From: Branchiostoma floridae
Taxonomy: Eukaryota; Chordata; Leptocardii; Amphioxiformes; Branchiostomatidae
Direction: 5' to 3'
Length of the DNA: 62,000 bases
Assembly (NCBI RefSeq): GCF_000003815.2
Contig: NC_049982.1
Span: forward strand, 8,180,542-8,242,541
Shown: positions 10,001 to 25,000 of the stretch, one piece after another
How the letters are laid out: the number at the start of each line of letters is the position of its first letter
Position numbering within the stretch: position 1 is the stretch's first letter
Notes under the pieces: generated by a model
Database searches by the model: none
What the model saw: the letters and a program-made list of their open reading frames with translations, nothing else
Told to the model about the DNA's origin: nothing
Position numbers and translations under genes: made by a program

Positions 10001-13000
10001 TTTTTAAAGTGTTTGACAAATTTTCATTCTGAAATATTAGTATCGTCTCTCTATCCTCCTGCTTTCAATGGGTACCGAAACTTATTACAGTGTCTTCTGT
10101 CGTGTTCTGGGTGTGATACCACAAAAGAAAAGAAGTTGCCATTCTCTCTCGGAAAACGCTAACCTTACACTGAACTCTCTAGAGTAAGGACGAGCACAGA
10201 ATTTATCACCGTTCGTAGACTTAAGGCAGTTGCAGCTGCAACTACAGCCTATTTGCGGAACTCGGCCCTCCCTTGTGTTCCTTTGATCTGTTTCGTTTTA
10301 CATTGTAAGTTCAGAAATGGGCTGCCAAATAGCCGCGAAGTCTGGTCCCAATTTGCCGGAGACGAAGAGGGACTTTCCAGGGGGATAACTATGTGACCTT
10401 GACAGAGTGCTGAGGAACCTGGAGCGAACTATTCAAGTTCATGGAGGCGTCTCTACCAATGTCTAGTCTGGTGATATCCAAACCTATTATTATAGTGCCG
10501 AGCATCTTTCGTCCTCTACGTCCAAAGGAACTGAAAGGAACCGTCAACGAGTCTTCACTCATTGGTTTTCTTTAGTTATTGATCTTACATGTCATCTTCG
10601 GCCAAAATACCCTTGTAGTACTCAGTGGCATGCAGGGCAGCAAGTTTCATTGCTCTTTCTATAGCAGGTTATATTTGTACAGGGTTGGGCTAGCCCTTTC
10701 CCTTTACATTGCTCGATTATGGACCTTTCTAGAAGAGGTATGCAACCCCGAGATATCTTACCCAGGATTGAACTGGGGTCTCCCGCCTTGAACTCAACCT
10801 TGAAGCTGCTACCAGTTTATCTACAGGGACATCAATTTAGTTAGGATCGCATAGTCCGAAGTAAATATCAGAACTGGCCAGCAGCTGCTAGCTTCATTAA
10901 ATTCCTTCGATTCTACACCGTGCTTTTGATTCTTTTCTCCTTCGGGGCGAACAAAATCAATGACCACCTCCCGCAACAGGTGAGAGGCTGTAATATCCGC
11001 AGACAGCTCCAACAACCTCGGGGGCGGCAGCTGTAGTAAGAGGAACCTGCAGAAGGCTGCTTGCCGATTAGAGAAGAAAGGAGTGGGTGTGCGAAAAGGG
11101 CCGCCGTTTCATTGCATGCACAATCGAACTGTACAATTCAGTATGTAATGGCATTTTCTGATTGATGAAAGAAATCAATACATCTAAATTAAGAACAACT
11201 GAACCTGCTCAAGTTTCAAAAGGGAAGAGTGGTTTGCGTTTCTTCAACAAATTCCCGATTCAATTCCAAACCATTAAAGATACGGTCCGACTTTCTTTTT
11301 CTCCTCCTTGCCACGAGGGAAATGTCCCGGATGAGCAGAACCCAGGGAGAGTTCCCGGATGTCAAGAAGACAAAAGACCCGGATGAATTCATGCTGCTTC
11401 TTGGCAATGCGAGATTTTTATTGTTATTATATAGTCTATTTCAGCGCATCCCTCAAGGCTAGTCAATCGTACCGCTGATGGCGAGAAGTGCATGTTGATA
11501 AGATGTTAGTGACAGGTAAATCGATGGATAACACTCAATATACCGGTTTGGACCGGTGAAATAACTTCAAAGGTGCGCACAATGTAATGAATAACGATTG
11601 CGGGTGTAAAAACATAAAACGTAAGGAGTAACAAAGGGCAGATATTTGACCTTGTATCTTGTTGCTTTGCTTTTGAAGCAGGATTTATGTCGAACTTGAG
11701 GGACAGGCTTACTGAAAAGGCCTTTTCCAGAGCGGACTGCAGAGTGGCAGAGGATCACAGAGCAAACATGTTGTCCTGCCCTTTTGACATGTCAGCAGTG
11801 GCCTGCACACGAGTGATAAGCCAAGGCCACGGGGTCGGAGTAACACTGTCCAAGTTGACGTGACGTCAGCATCACAGATGCGTCCGGCATCACGCTGTGT
11901 TTATGTTGTACTGAGAGAATTGGGACAAGTGTGGACCTTTTGTTTTTACGATGGTCTTCCGGAACGCCATGTTTTAAAATAGCCCTTGAAACGTTATGTA
12001 CTTGTATGGTGATATGTCCAAGCATTGCCCACGTTTTTGGTTCTGCTAACTTGTGGTACTGTTTCGATAAGATCGCTTTCACGGCAAAGATCGCATCAGA
12101 ATGTCGTCCGACCGTTGCGTTGGGGTGCGTTGTTGATTCATAATGTTGTCGCGAAAGCAATATTCTTTCAAAGTGTAACGCTTAGATAGAAGTAAATAGC
12201 TGCTATTTATTTGTACTGGTTTAACTTACACGAAATTCCAAAACGGCCTTGATAATTGACAATACTAGTTCAGCAAGGTAGCAACCAAGCATTATTAACG
12301 TTCATTATACTGGATGACATCATATCTGATATATATATTTGCACTTGGGTACTACTTGAGGACGTACGTTTCGTCGAAGCAGACAGCTGTAGTTGTAACA
12401 GACAAAGATAAGTTGAATCTCAAATCATGCGGGCGTGGTGGAAAATTAACTACACCAGACAGATTTGTCATGGGTCTGAAAAGCACAAAGACTGAAAGAG
12501 TCACTACACGTAGCCAACGCAGCAAGGGGAACTGAACTCGTGAGAAACCTGCGAAATAGGCTTGAACAAGAGCCAAGACCAACAAGCACGGGACCGGCTG
12601 AGGGTTTGTTGGATAAATGCACATGACGATCTGTCTTGAAGTGTGGTCGTACATCAGCAAAGTGTTAATTTGCTGACTGGCTGGTGCCCTGACGGCTGAA
12701 TGCTAGATAACTTAAAAAAAACATTAGCCATTACGCCCATCGACGCGCAACTAAACTCCGAGTGAAGTCAAGCCAAGACAAGTACGTAATGGATATAGAT
12801 AGCAACCTTTGGCAACTCGGTTGCTTCGACAATCAATTTTACTCCTGAGTGGACAAAAGTGCTAAGATCCTTCACTTGGAAAATATGCCCGGTCGCTTCA
12901 GTAGCTCTGAAGATGAACAGTGGTTGAAATCCAGTGATCCTAAAATGATCTGCGGGGTCTCGACTGAACAATGTTATCTCCAAATGATTCCCCCCTAGTG

Positions 13001-16000
13001 TCTACCACCCACCCTGCGTACAAAAGCCACAAGCGAGGTCGATAGTTTAAAATCCCGTCTATATGTCTTGTAGACAGCTATTCTGCCTGAAATCCTTCAT
13101 ACATGTACCTCACCATGGTTGGTCTTTCTGCATCGAACAATTTGGCGCTTCCTGAAGAGTCCGGTACATGACTACATGCGGCTTGTAGTCTGACATTTGT
13201 TTGACATTTCGTGATATTTTCACTGGGCACACGAAAGGTTAGAAGACCTACTGGGAGCCAACTGGGGAAGACTTTTGTTTGGATTTCGGTGAAGCCAACA
13301 TGTTGTTGCATATGATGTGACCCACTGAAGGATGCGTGGCAAACCCAAGAGCTGTCACGAAGGCCAATCCTGCTATTCGTAACTTTCACTGATCCTTACT
13401 TTTAAATTCAAAACACTTTCTGTTGATGATGTCTTGATGTTTTCTTATAAGAAAGGTTGAGAGACTCCAAATGTGCGCAGTTAGTTATAGAACTATATAA
13501 TAAAGATGAATGGCTAGACAAGATCAAACTATAGAAAGAAATATGTACAAACAGTTGCAATTGCATTGTAGCCTCAAAGGCGGTCAAAGGATAATACATC
13601 ATATAGATATTGGGATATAAAATTCAAAGTGGCATTTCAGATATCTCATTTATCTTCATTTTAGATCACACAGGCCAGGTACGATTTTCCGATCTCAAAG
13701 CTCCTGTAAACTCCTGCAAAATCGCATGCCCAGAGATATGTGTGTCTCCCAGGAAAATGTTTTATTCTCTATATGTGGGTAGTTGCCGATATTTCCAGCC
13801 GCAGTATTACCGACTGAATGATTGAACGGGACAAATGTATGGGGAAATGGCCGTGGGAAAGACGCCTTTGGCATGCGGGCCAAGTCTGGTTTGTTGGTCA
13901 TGTGGGTCGTCAATTCGTCGTGCAGGTCTGGACGGAATATTCATTATGTCCTTCTTGGGATGAGATTATCTAATAGGGGAAAGACGTTAATGTTTAGCTA
14001 GGGTACTATTCCAGGGAGTTTCTACAACTAGTAGCAGAGAGTATGGGAGCCGCAGTAAACTAATCTCCAAGCAGATCTTTGGGGGCAATATCGTCAAGGC
14101 TTCTGACTGGGCTTTCGGATCTTGGGTGTCAGACAGAACGCGTGACGATTTTGCTCCCGAACATCTGCTTCCAGATCATGTCAAAACATGGCAGTTGTAC
14201 TTTAAGATAAGATAGTATCTTAAAATGAGAGTAATATGGGAAGATTTAATTCAATAGGGGGAAGGGGAGATGTTATCTAATATCTAATGAGTACTGTATA
14301 TCATTATCACAGAGGGATGATGCATTGTTTGGGGTTACTTTCTGCCAGCTCTGGTGCATGAGAATAATGATTGAAACATCCCCAAAGCGTCGAGAAGTAA
14401 TAGTTACCAACACGGGGTCAGGTCTTCCCAATGAAAGCTTCGAGGCCCACAAACCACAGCCCACTCTCGGTATCAAGTAACGTTGACTTTAAAAACATAC
14501 TCTAAAGGACTTGAAGCAGATCACTTGTTAACGAGAGTGGGGGCTAACCCCGGAATCCCGGTCCAGTCTCGCTTGAGTTTATCAACACGCAGGACAGTCG
14601 CGTTTGGAGCGGACTCAAATGTCTCAAGCTAACCGGGCACTGGTGGTGTTGTAGCCAAAATACGTATCGGTTTGCAGACGTATCTTCAGACTACTTAATG
14701 TAAATTCTTAATGGTACTGAGAGGCAATGACTGACTGACAGCATATCTCTTTTAGTACGTTCTGTTGTATAGCGTACTGAGGAGTCAGTCACGAGCTTGG
14801 AAGTGTACAACAGAACGTACTAAAAGAGATATGCTGTCGGAAGTATAAAATTTCATTAGGTCATTTGGGCGATTGCTGCATGTATGACAGTATGTGAACG
14901 CACGATTACTCAATAATGATATACAGAAATAAAACAGCATTTTTATGTACTTTGAGCCAAGAGTTCTTCAAATTCAAATGGTAATTTTATTAATGAATTT
15001 CTAGTCACATCTTCATGCGTGCAGAGAGTAGGCCGTACAAATATAAATACATGTATCTCTAAAGACTATCTACCAGAAGTGCTTGTTTGTTCAGTACAGG
15101 CTGCTGCCAAGTGTCAGGACCTCGTTACAAGCCACGTCTGTTCTGTCAAATTACCACTAATGAGGTCCTGGAGGGTCCGGTAGGGGCGGGATGTAAACAA
15201 ACGATCGAAAGTGGCGTACGTGTGGTTTTGATTTCGGAGCATCCGGCCGAGCGAAAGTTTATCAACTTGATAAAGTTGGGTGTTCGCAGCAGGTCGATGA
15301 CACAACTATAATCTATAACACATGTGTAAAACACTGGTCTGATTAGAAGTAACCTTGGAACCGCGAACTTTCACGTGAGACTGGGCTTGTCATATTACTG
15401 TGTGCTTGAACGGAAACCATCATAACCTTGGCTATTCTCCTAAGCGTGTAGAGACGTACCCGCGTCACCGAACTGCGACGAGCTCCGAACTAGCAGAGTG
15501 AATGACGCTGGGTTCGTCTCTGTGTAGGATAGTAAACTTTGACCAGAGGCCAATAACGTGTGTGGTGTCCTGTCACTGTGACAAGTACAAAACAGGATGT
15601 GGGTTCACACAAATATGCCTTTTACAATATGTGGTCATATTTGTTCTCCGGCAAAAAAAGAGTTGCGTCCCTTTGGAGGCAACATTTTTTTCAAGTTAGG
15701 GAGTACTGGGTTCAGACCCCAACAGTTCCCAAGTTAGGGAGTACTAGGTCCAGATCCCCACCCTGTTTAACCCAACAACACTCGATGTTTATCGTTCATA
15801 TTATTGTGGTGTCACAAAGCAACCTTACCGTTCCAACTTTTGCAGCAGACAAGATAAATTGCCGGTGGAATATCGTCGATATGTTGTGTCTACAATGGAC
15901 TAGTGCGCCTCAGGCATGAGCGTATGGTAGTCGATAAACCACTGTAAATATTGACTACATTCACAACTGATAACAAATATGTCGTGATGATCGGGAGAGA

Positions 16001-19000
16001 ATTAATCTTCAGAGATGGCAATAAAATCCACAGAGTTGAAATTCGTCGTTGGTGACAATCTACAACTCCATGGCAACAAGTTGACACATCTATCGATCGC
16101 TTTGCTAGATTCAACGCTTTAAGGATGGAATTGATGCACTCGGCTCGCTTCGTATTTGTGATTTCTGGTGAACTGCACAGTTGTTTCTGGTGGAACAGTT
16201 AACTTCGAGTGTACCTGTGTTTTGTTTTCTTTCTTGTCAGAACTAGATAGGTAACAATAACAGATTTAATATCGGTATAAAAGAATATAAAAGAATATTA
16301 TCTGAAGATTTCGATATGTGTACGTTTGTCCTGTCTTGTTTTGTGTTGCTTTTCGTCAGAACTGTATTGGTAACTTCCCTCACATCCTCGAATACGGGGA
16401 AAGAGGCATGATTGGTAACAGCAACCGGTATATTACTGCGTGTTCGCTTTAATGGTTTGTGTAGCCGTAGATGTGACATCGAGCATGTGATGCCGATATG
16501 AGGGGAGGTTACCTGATATGGACCATTACAGACTGGGGGAATACTTGTCCCAAAATAAATCATCAAGGCGGGGTTGATTTTGGCGCGGTTATCAACTCGG
16601 GACAGGAACGCTGGGTCAGGCAGGAGGTCAAACTCGCAGAGATAGATTGCCCGAATCTTCCCTGTCCTTTGTAGTTTGTACACACAAGATCAGTTACCGA
16701 TGTAGTATATACCATACACATACAGTATTATACTTTATTTCCCCTCCTTTATTTGTACCAGTAACTTATATTGCAACTTTAACATGTCACGGGAAACTGC
16801 GAGTAATCCTATTTTATGGGTCCGAACAGAATTAAGAATAATTATCAAAGCACATATTTGATGAATGCGTATAAAGTAAACTTGCTAGTACATGTACAAT
16901 TGCAAGGAACGAAGCTCACACTTTAAAGATTGACAAAATTTATATGAAACTAGATACTATGACTTAACTCATATTTATCTTAACGGCTACTTAGTCGTCA
17001 ATGACACAAGTTTAGGAAAGTCTAAATATATGGCGTTAATTTTTTTTCACAGTATACCTAGAACATTTGTGGGAGACAGCAGTGATGCAATGCCAATATT
17101 TTGACATGCCAGATGCAGACAAGGCGTTAACGCCCGATCGTTCAGCGTCACACATGCGGGAAGGCAGTCATCGATTTCCTTTAGGTTGAAAAGAAAGATG
17201 TGTCTTGTAATGTCTTACGAAGATAGCGCAGTCATCTGCATATCTTGAGTGAGCTTTTGTATTTAGTCTCCAAGCAGACCCTACGGTGCCGGTATACCAA
17301 GTCCCTGGCCAGCTTTGATACTATTTCTAAGGCACCGTAGGGTCTGCTTGGAGACTAGCAATTAATGATGATATATGTAGTCGTCCGTAAGAGTACCCAT
17401 CGATTTTGAGAGGTTTTGTATTCAATTTGGATTTATTTACGCATAAAAGATAAGGAGGATGCGTCACTCAGCAGTTTTAAAGCAGCAGCAACCAACTACA
17501 TTACTTTGCAGCGAAATGTCAAGGCCTTCGACGGCTACAAATTACAATGGGCGACAATCATCATCGCAGAAAAATGGATTTTTTTAAATTCTTAACGTCT
17601 ATGGTTGAGTTATATATTGCACGAACATCTAAGTAGCTGTGTAGCTGAAAACGTTTGTGGATAGGTTTGTCTTTTGGCACTGTTTAGTGTTGATAAGTTG
17701 CTCCCTCTGTTGTCTTCAATTCCTCGTATGTGTCACGGTTAAGAAAGCATTTTGGAGGTCGCGCGCCTTTTCCGCCGCCTGTCCCGAAGACAAACTTGTA
17801 AAATGAGTGAGACGTGCAGAATAACTTAACAATGGTCTGGTGGAGTCTGGCATCTCGTTTGCAGCCTAATAAGTGCTGATAAAATCATCTTCTTGTTTCC
17901 ACCATTTCCTGAAGGCATCAGAAAACCACGTGTAAGCGACGGTAAAGTACTATAGGACCCTATAGCGTAGTTAGCATGAAATATTTACCAGATGGTGATA
18001 AAGACAACTGCTATGCTGGGTGTGGCAGTCGTTTTGCTGACTTGTTTGGCTATTTCCTTGTAGTGGAAGTCAGCAAAATGTCAAAGTTTTCTGATTAATT
18101 GAATCATGAGATTGATATACCATGATTAAGTACGGTAAGGACATGGAACAACTCTTTTGACGCTCACTGACCCGGATGTACGGCGTCATCCAGATAGCAT
18201 TTTGAATTAAGTAACTAATGATTAGAACTAACATGTACTGTTTTGGGACATATGTTTGGCATTGAACTTGCCATCCATCGCATTTGATAGGTACATTTAT
18301 AAGTCGTGTTTAAAGTTATGTTGCCAGTTTCGAACGTATCTTGATGATTAGCAATAATGCATGTTGAGAAAGTAGATGTTGACTAGATCAAAACTTTTCT
18401 ATAGGTGAGAATGGATACAAACTTTGTCAGCTTTTGATATAATATTATAAGGTGTGTCAACACCCAAACACTCGTATATATATAGATATATAGCTGCTGT
18501 CCATGCAAGATGTAGAACTACAGAAATATGTTATGATATTTGCGATGATATTTCTGTGACTCCAGATGTCAGTAATCTCATTGACAGCATTACTGTGATA
18601 TAATTTACCGTGATAATCCATGTTAATGTCGGGATAATGCTAAATTATGACACACAAAGATGTTATCACCGTGTTCTACTTTGTTAACTTCGTCTATCAA
18701 TGGGGTGACCGGGCAATGCTTTTATTCCCAGCCCAAGATAATTTGATTTCCTAGCTTGGAATTGGTGGGAAGTCGTCACGAGGGTAGACATAACGTGCAC
18801 ATGGAAATTGCATTAAGGCAGCTTGGGAACAGGGCGTTGTTGCCAGCTACCTTGTACATATCATTACATCTCAGCAGGTTACAGTTCTAGTAGCAAAACC
18901 ATGCACAAAACTATTTGTTTTAAGTCAAAGCCTTGAAAAAATTAGATTTTATAGAACAGGTCTGAGCATCTTCAGACATTTCTTTTGACACGGCGATATT

Positions 19001-22000
19001 GTAAGGAACCCTGGTAATAACTGGATGGTATCCAGGTTACTAAGTTGCATGCAATTCAAACAAGTGTAAAGAATTAGATGTGCATTTTCTATGAAAATTC
19101 CTGTGTTTTTATGAAAATTGTTGGCATCCATCTGCCCCGGAGACAATGGTAGGCGCAGTCAGTCGGACTCACTCCCGTCGTGGGTTCGGCAACCTCTTTG
19201 TTGGCCTGGTTGATGAAAATAAACAACAACAACTGATGTTACACAAAGTTGACAGGACTATTTTTCTAAGCAATTTTGGATTGTTTTCCTATGGTGATGT
19301 GAGAATGACGTGGTTTCATTTGCCCATATGCTGGTACAGAGCCAGCATGTCAGTGGGATGGAGGGATGTGTGGATGAGGCTGCGTTGTACAACTTGACTT
19401 GTCTAACCTCACTCAAGGCAATTCTCATTCATCCATGGTGGACTGATCAGCCAAGACCTGGTTTGGATTAGTCAGGAGGATGAATGGACCTCACTACCTG
19501 TTGTATATATCACATTGTGACTGGAATTTCATCACTCCCCTTGGGCTTTCCTAGGGGCTTTCTAATAACCATATGAAAGCTACATGTATACTGGAATTGT
19601 GGAAAGTGCTACTATTGAGAGAAAACAGGGACAGATACCAGTCTAGTTTTCCATGGTTTAACCATGTCTCATAGATACACTGATATTTAATGTTTTCTAC
19701 TGTAGTACTACTGAAAGTTATGCTCCACATTGTGCCTTAAGTCATCTTAAGTGGCCAACTTTTGATTCCTCTTCTTTGCAGTAATTAGGCTATGACTTAG
19801 ACTTAGCAAACTTATTACATGCTTGAACTGATGCTGTAGCATTCTTCTAAGCCCTTCCCCATTGTTGTTTCCCTCTTCATTCTAACTCAGTTCTTTATAT
19901 ATACAAGTATGGAACAGTTCCAGAGCTGGACTAGAGTTCCAATTGAAGATTTACTGTCCCTATCATTGACTTTGAATTGACTTCACACTTGAACATGTCC
20001 GCCTTGCAGATTGATACTGTTCCAAATACAAAGTAACAACACTTCCTGTTAAGCTCTGGAAAGGAGTAAGTGAGAAATCACATGTTTAAGGAATGAGAAC
20101 ATTTAGTTTTATCACGTGTGATATGTAACGTCCTTGATGTCACAGGTCGCCTTTGATACAGTTCCAAGTCATGTGGCCTGCTGCTCAATCTTGGACCAGA
20201 TGGCTAAGAAGGTCTGGCTTTCCTCCAAGACACATTCCTCCCTCCCTGCCTTACACCCCTACTAATGAAGTTAACCACTCACTGGATGTATCTTGTATTG
20301 ACATGGGAAATACAAAGTAAATGTAAGGTACCTTGGGGAACATAATTTGCAGGGTAATTTTTATCCCAGAAATGCGAAGTATGCGCTTCATATCTGCCAC
20401 AGTTTCTACGCTGCTGATGCCATCTTGCATGATTATAGCGCTAAAAACAAATTATGCATCTTGTCATAAGATAAACAGTGCACTAAGCTTGAAAGAAGTC
20501 AGTGAACCTAAAAGCTAAACAATATAATTTGCGTAGTTAATCATGTAAATACAATTGTCTATTCTGAGTACAGTACATAAAGGAGTAAAAAGAAAAAGTG
20601 TGCTCCTTATGGTCTCATTGATGTATTACTCCGCGAGTGGGTACCCTAAAAGAGATCCGAGCCAAAAAACTGAACGGCTGCATGGACGCATGTTTTTAGC
20701 GGTGAGAAATTCGCTTTTGGCCAGCCGAACTGATATCAAAAGTTCGATTGGTGAAAGCTTGCTTGTAACTGAAGAAATCAGCAGGTAAAGTTTGACAGCC
20801 GCGCGCTAGGTCGGAGGTACAGAGTCCTGGGTTCTGAGTGATGCGGTTGTACGCCAGCAAGGAAAAAATGCCTTTTGCTGGGATTGACTGATTGTAGCTT
20901 GTAATTGCTATTAACAACAAACCTATGGATTCTAGTCATTGGCAATTTTTTTCTATTATATAGAGTAAATTTGCTCAACAGAGAATAAAAAATCTGCTGA
21001 CATTTAATGTAGCTTCATTATAAAGGCGACCAAGTAAAACACGAATTATAACATAGAAGTCTATGGGAAGAGGAAACTCATCAATGAGACCTTTTAGGTA
21101 AGAAATGCATACATCTAACGTTAATATCATTACAGACTGTGTCAGTGATCATTGACATTTGGTAGAGCAAGAAGATAATGAGTCCAAAAATGTTCTGGTA
21201 ACAAATTTCGGCCATAAAAAATGAAAAAAAATATGAGTGTTATCAGTACGGTATAACTTTTGATAAATGAAGATCTACAATAACACTGATAGTTTGGTCC
21301 TTGCTTTGTTTCCCTGAAGGACTTGTTTCCCTGAAGTGGTTTATAACATAATAACATCACCTCCCCAATTTAGCCGACTGCATGAGGGTTTCTATTTCAG
21401 GAACCCCACCATCAGCATGGCACAGACAGACCCCTGCAGTTCCTCCCTGTTGACCCAGAAGTTTATTCTTATCAGAAGAATGTAAACATTTGTAAAGCTT
21501 GCTGCTGAGCTTTGTAGATAAGACACCATAGGAAGTAGGAAGTCCTGCTGCCCCACATGTATGTGGAGCTCCAAGCAGATGTAATGCTTTTCCTTTGGAT
21601 CTGTTTATACAAATTCTTATCTTTCTGCAGCAACTTGTGCACTTTTCACTACCTTGGAAACCTGACTTTTAGCCAAGGCTGGCTGAGAATCTGTTCTAGC
21701 CTAGCTTAATTCCAACAAACTCTCCTGCATGACTCCTCCCTGGAGTGCTAATCTAAGGTCCTCCCATTGAGTTCTCTACTCACAGAACTATGCAGTTCTT
21801 AGTTTGCTTGCTTTGCTACCATTAGAGGAGAGAGAGAGAGAGTGCACAAGTAAACTGACCTGACAACTTCACTGAGCAACCACTTGACTACTGCTGACAA
21901 CTAGAGAAAAATGTACGGCAAGTCTCGTAATTATACCTGTTTCTTTTTTATTACCATTTGAATGCTGCGGAAATGACAACCATTGGCTTACTCCAGACTC

Positions 22001-25000
22001 TTCTCTAGAAATAGTAGGATAATTGCAGAAGGATAATTGTAGCTGTGATCCTGTGTAACAGCTGACCTAACAGAAAGTCAAAGTTGTGGCAGCAGTTTTG
22101 TTCCTGCACAGAAGAAGTGCACGGCCAGCATGACGAGCTGTTTGGAACCAAACCAACCTGCAATTTCCCCTTCCTCCTGCTCTCCGCAGATAAGACCTGA
22201 GCCAACGCAGACAAAGAAGACCTGCTAGGTGGGATTGCCTCACTTGTCATGAACACCAACTAAATCTTCTGCAGCTTCTGCAGAACTTGGCACATTAATT
22301 TGATAAGATTGAAGGTTCTTTATTCGCCAATTACCCAAAATCAACTCCCTGGGTCTCAAATGGGTGGTATTTAAAAACGGCTTATTCCGTTTTATGGTAG
22401 ATGTTTAAGGTGGTCGTTGTGCCAATGCCTGTTTTCTTTCTCAAGTAATTTCTCAAGTAATTGCTACACTTGAATTCTTGTAAATGTAAAGTAGGTCTAA
22501 TTCAAAGTGTACTTTACGAGACGATGCATAATTCTTTTCCGACAGGTGATGCTGATATTAAAGGTGGTTTAACTTTTTCTGCCAGGTCACTGCTAGTCTT
22601 CTCTATAACCTTACTTGTGTTCGGAAGCAGAAGTCTGATGCATAAGGTGAGACTGGCTTTGTGACTGAAAGGACGATTGCTACCCAGCTATAACTGCCCA
22701 GGTCTGGTGGGGGCTCAGTCAGACCTCCAGCGTTTTGATAAGACTCCAAGCCATATGATTGACAAAGTAGCAGTGTTGCTCACTGCTTTTGGCATACATG
22801 TAACTTCAAGTCATAAGCTTTTTTATGACATGAAAATGAAAAGCAAAACCTAAAAAGTGACGTGTGGAAGAAAAGCAATAGAAGATATACTGCTTTCAAA
22901 GTGGAGCACATACATCATCCATAGTGACAAATGATGATCCTGTACATTTCACACTTATTACACCTTCGCTTCAATCTAGTTCAGCGGTGATTCCTCAAAA
23001 GACACATCAAACACATGGATTTTTTCTGAATCGATACAACGGTTATCTGGGTGATGTTATAATGGGGATAATGTGCCACGCGTGCCCCATTGAACACCAA
23101 CAACACGTCTTGACGAGCTCCTCCTGACATAGATGTATTTCCCTTGGAACAATGGTGTATTGATTGCAGATGTCAGGGCATCAAGATTCAAAAGGAGGAC
23201 AGCAACATTTTGTTATTATTCGTGCCTAATTTCTTTCATCAGTGATGCAGATATGCTGATGATATCAATCACAAAAGGAAGCAATTTGGCATGAAAAGGA
23301 TCTGTCTTGTTTACTTGTGGGTCATTAGGGTGTTAGCACAGGTTAGGTTTAATTGAATTTGGTCAGCTGCATGTAATGGGTGATAATTTAGATTATCCAT
23401 CATTACTTTGACAAGGAAGAACTTTTTTGTCCTACTCGCTTTTGCAATCTACATGAGAAGAAATAATTTGATATTTTTGAGTTATGAGTAATTGTTATTT
23501 ACAGTGTATGTTTATCTATTACAAGTAATTTTATATTTTATACAACGGACAAGCATGTAACAAAAAGACTTGTTATCTCCTTGCAGTGGTGATTAGGATT
23601 CGACTCATTCTTTGTGCTTTATGCCTTTTTTTGCAACATTTATAGTACTGTATACATGTATTGTATTTTGTCAAGTGGTAACGAGGTTGCAATGTTGCAA
23701 AACAGACATAAAACTGAGCTGGATCCTTACATCTACTTTGAGATTAGGAAAAGACCACTATAAGATAGGTGATTTAGCAACAGACTTTGAGAGACACTAT
23801 TGTCCATAAGTGTATGATTGGTATGATGCAGGAAGATCCCATGAGACATCATGACAAAAACACCTGTCTAGTCTCCACCCCCATACCTGATTCATCTGTA
23901 CTCCATGACTAATTCAACATGACTACCAGAAGCCTACACCTACTGTCTCTATCCCCTGTAGTAGTCTAGAGTTACAACTCATAAACCAGTACATTCCTAC
24001 ACCACGCTCATACAGTATCCCAGTATTCTGGTGCCTTTGGGCATTAAAAACATGCCGACATCAATTTGCAAACATGCAACACAACACAACACAACACAAC
24101 AGGCTCAAAATAATCTATTTGTAAATGATTTATTTGTCAGAATGAAACTGCTGCATTGAAGCATTGATGCCTTCTGATTGAATAAATTGCTCTCCCCAGT
24201 GTCGCATAATTCCACCAGGTGCCATTATACCGCCACCTAAAAAAAAACTTGTTATAGAGGCCTTCTCAAGCTTGGATTCAACACATATATATCTGAATTG
24301 TATTACATTTAGGATATTTAACATTCGGTGTTCAAGACAATCTTGGGAAGACCTCTATACTAACGTTTTTTGAGGTGGCGGTATTATGGCACCTGGTGGA
24401 ATTATGATAGTCGACGTTATATCCTCAGCTGACAGATGCATATAACGTAAAAATGCAATATTCATAAAATTAACGTAAAGACAAGTATTAATTTGTCTTA
24501 GATTATGGAGGAGTATATATAATGATATCCTTGGTTTCATGGCTGTTTTATTCAGAGTAGGCAGGTAGAATACCCTCCGCAGGCAGATGGTCCTGCTCCT
24601 GTTACATCTGTCTCCATTAAAGTTCGATATATTGGATTTCCATTATCCTAAGAGCCACCATCCATTTGGTCAATCCAAAAACCTTTTTCGGGACAGGGCA
24701 AACCCATCCTGGCCATCTGCCTTCCAATCAGGACAGTCCTGCTGCAACTTTGTAATTTGGAGATGAAAAGGTCATTTCTTTTTAAAAAAGTCGAAGAAAA
24801 AACACAAATTTATATTGCCATGACAGAAGTAGCATGACTGAATTACTGCTCTTTCACTGAATAGTTAAATGATTTATGTTGTTTTATGAGAGCAAAAATT
24901 ACTCTTACTTAATTTTGCAGATTATCTTTCCAATGTATCAAATGACCATTGCAGCATCCAGTGAATGTTGGATTGTTTAGGCTCAGATGTGTGGTCCATT

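Noticed and set aside
10740-10800. tRNA or tRNA-derived SINE (B-box-like GTTCAATCC on the minus strand)
   Set aside because: No A box at the right distance and no cloverleaf pairing could be built by eye.
11792-12160. 122-codon minus-strand frame in intron 1
   Set aside because: No recognised domain and no convincing splice sites; length is within chance for 62 kb scanned in six frames.
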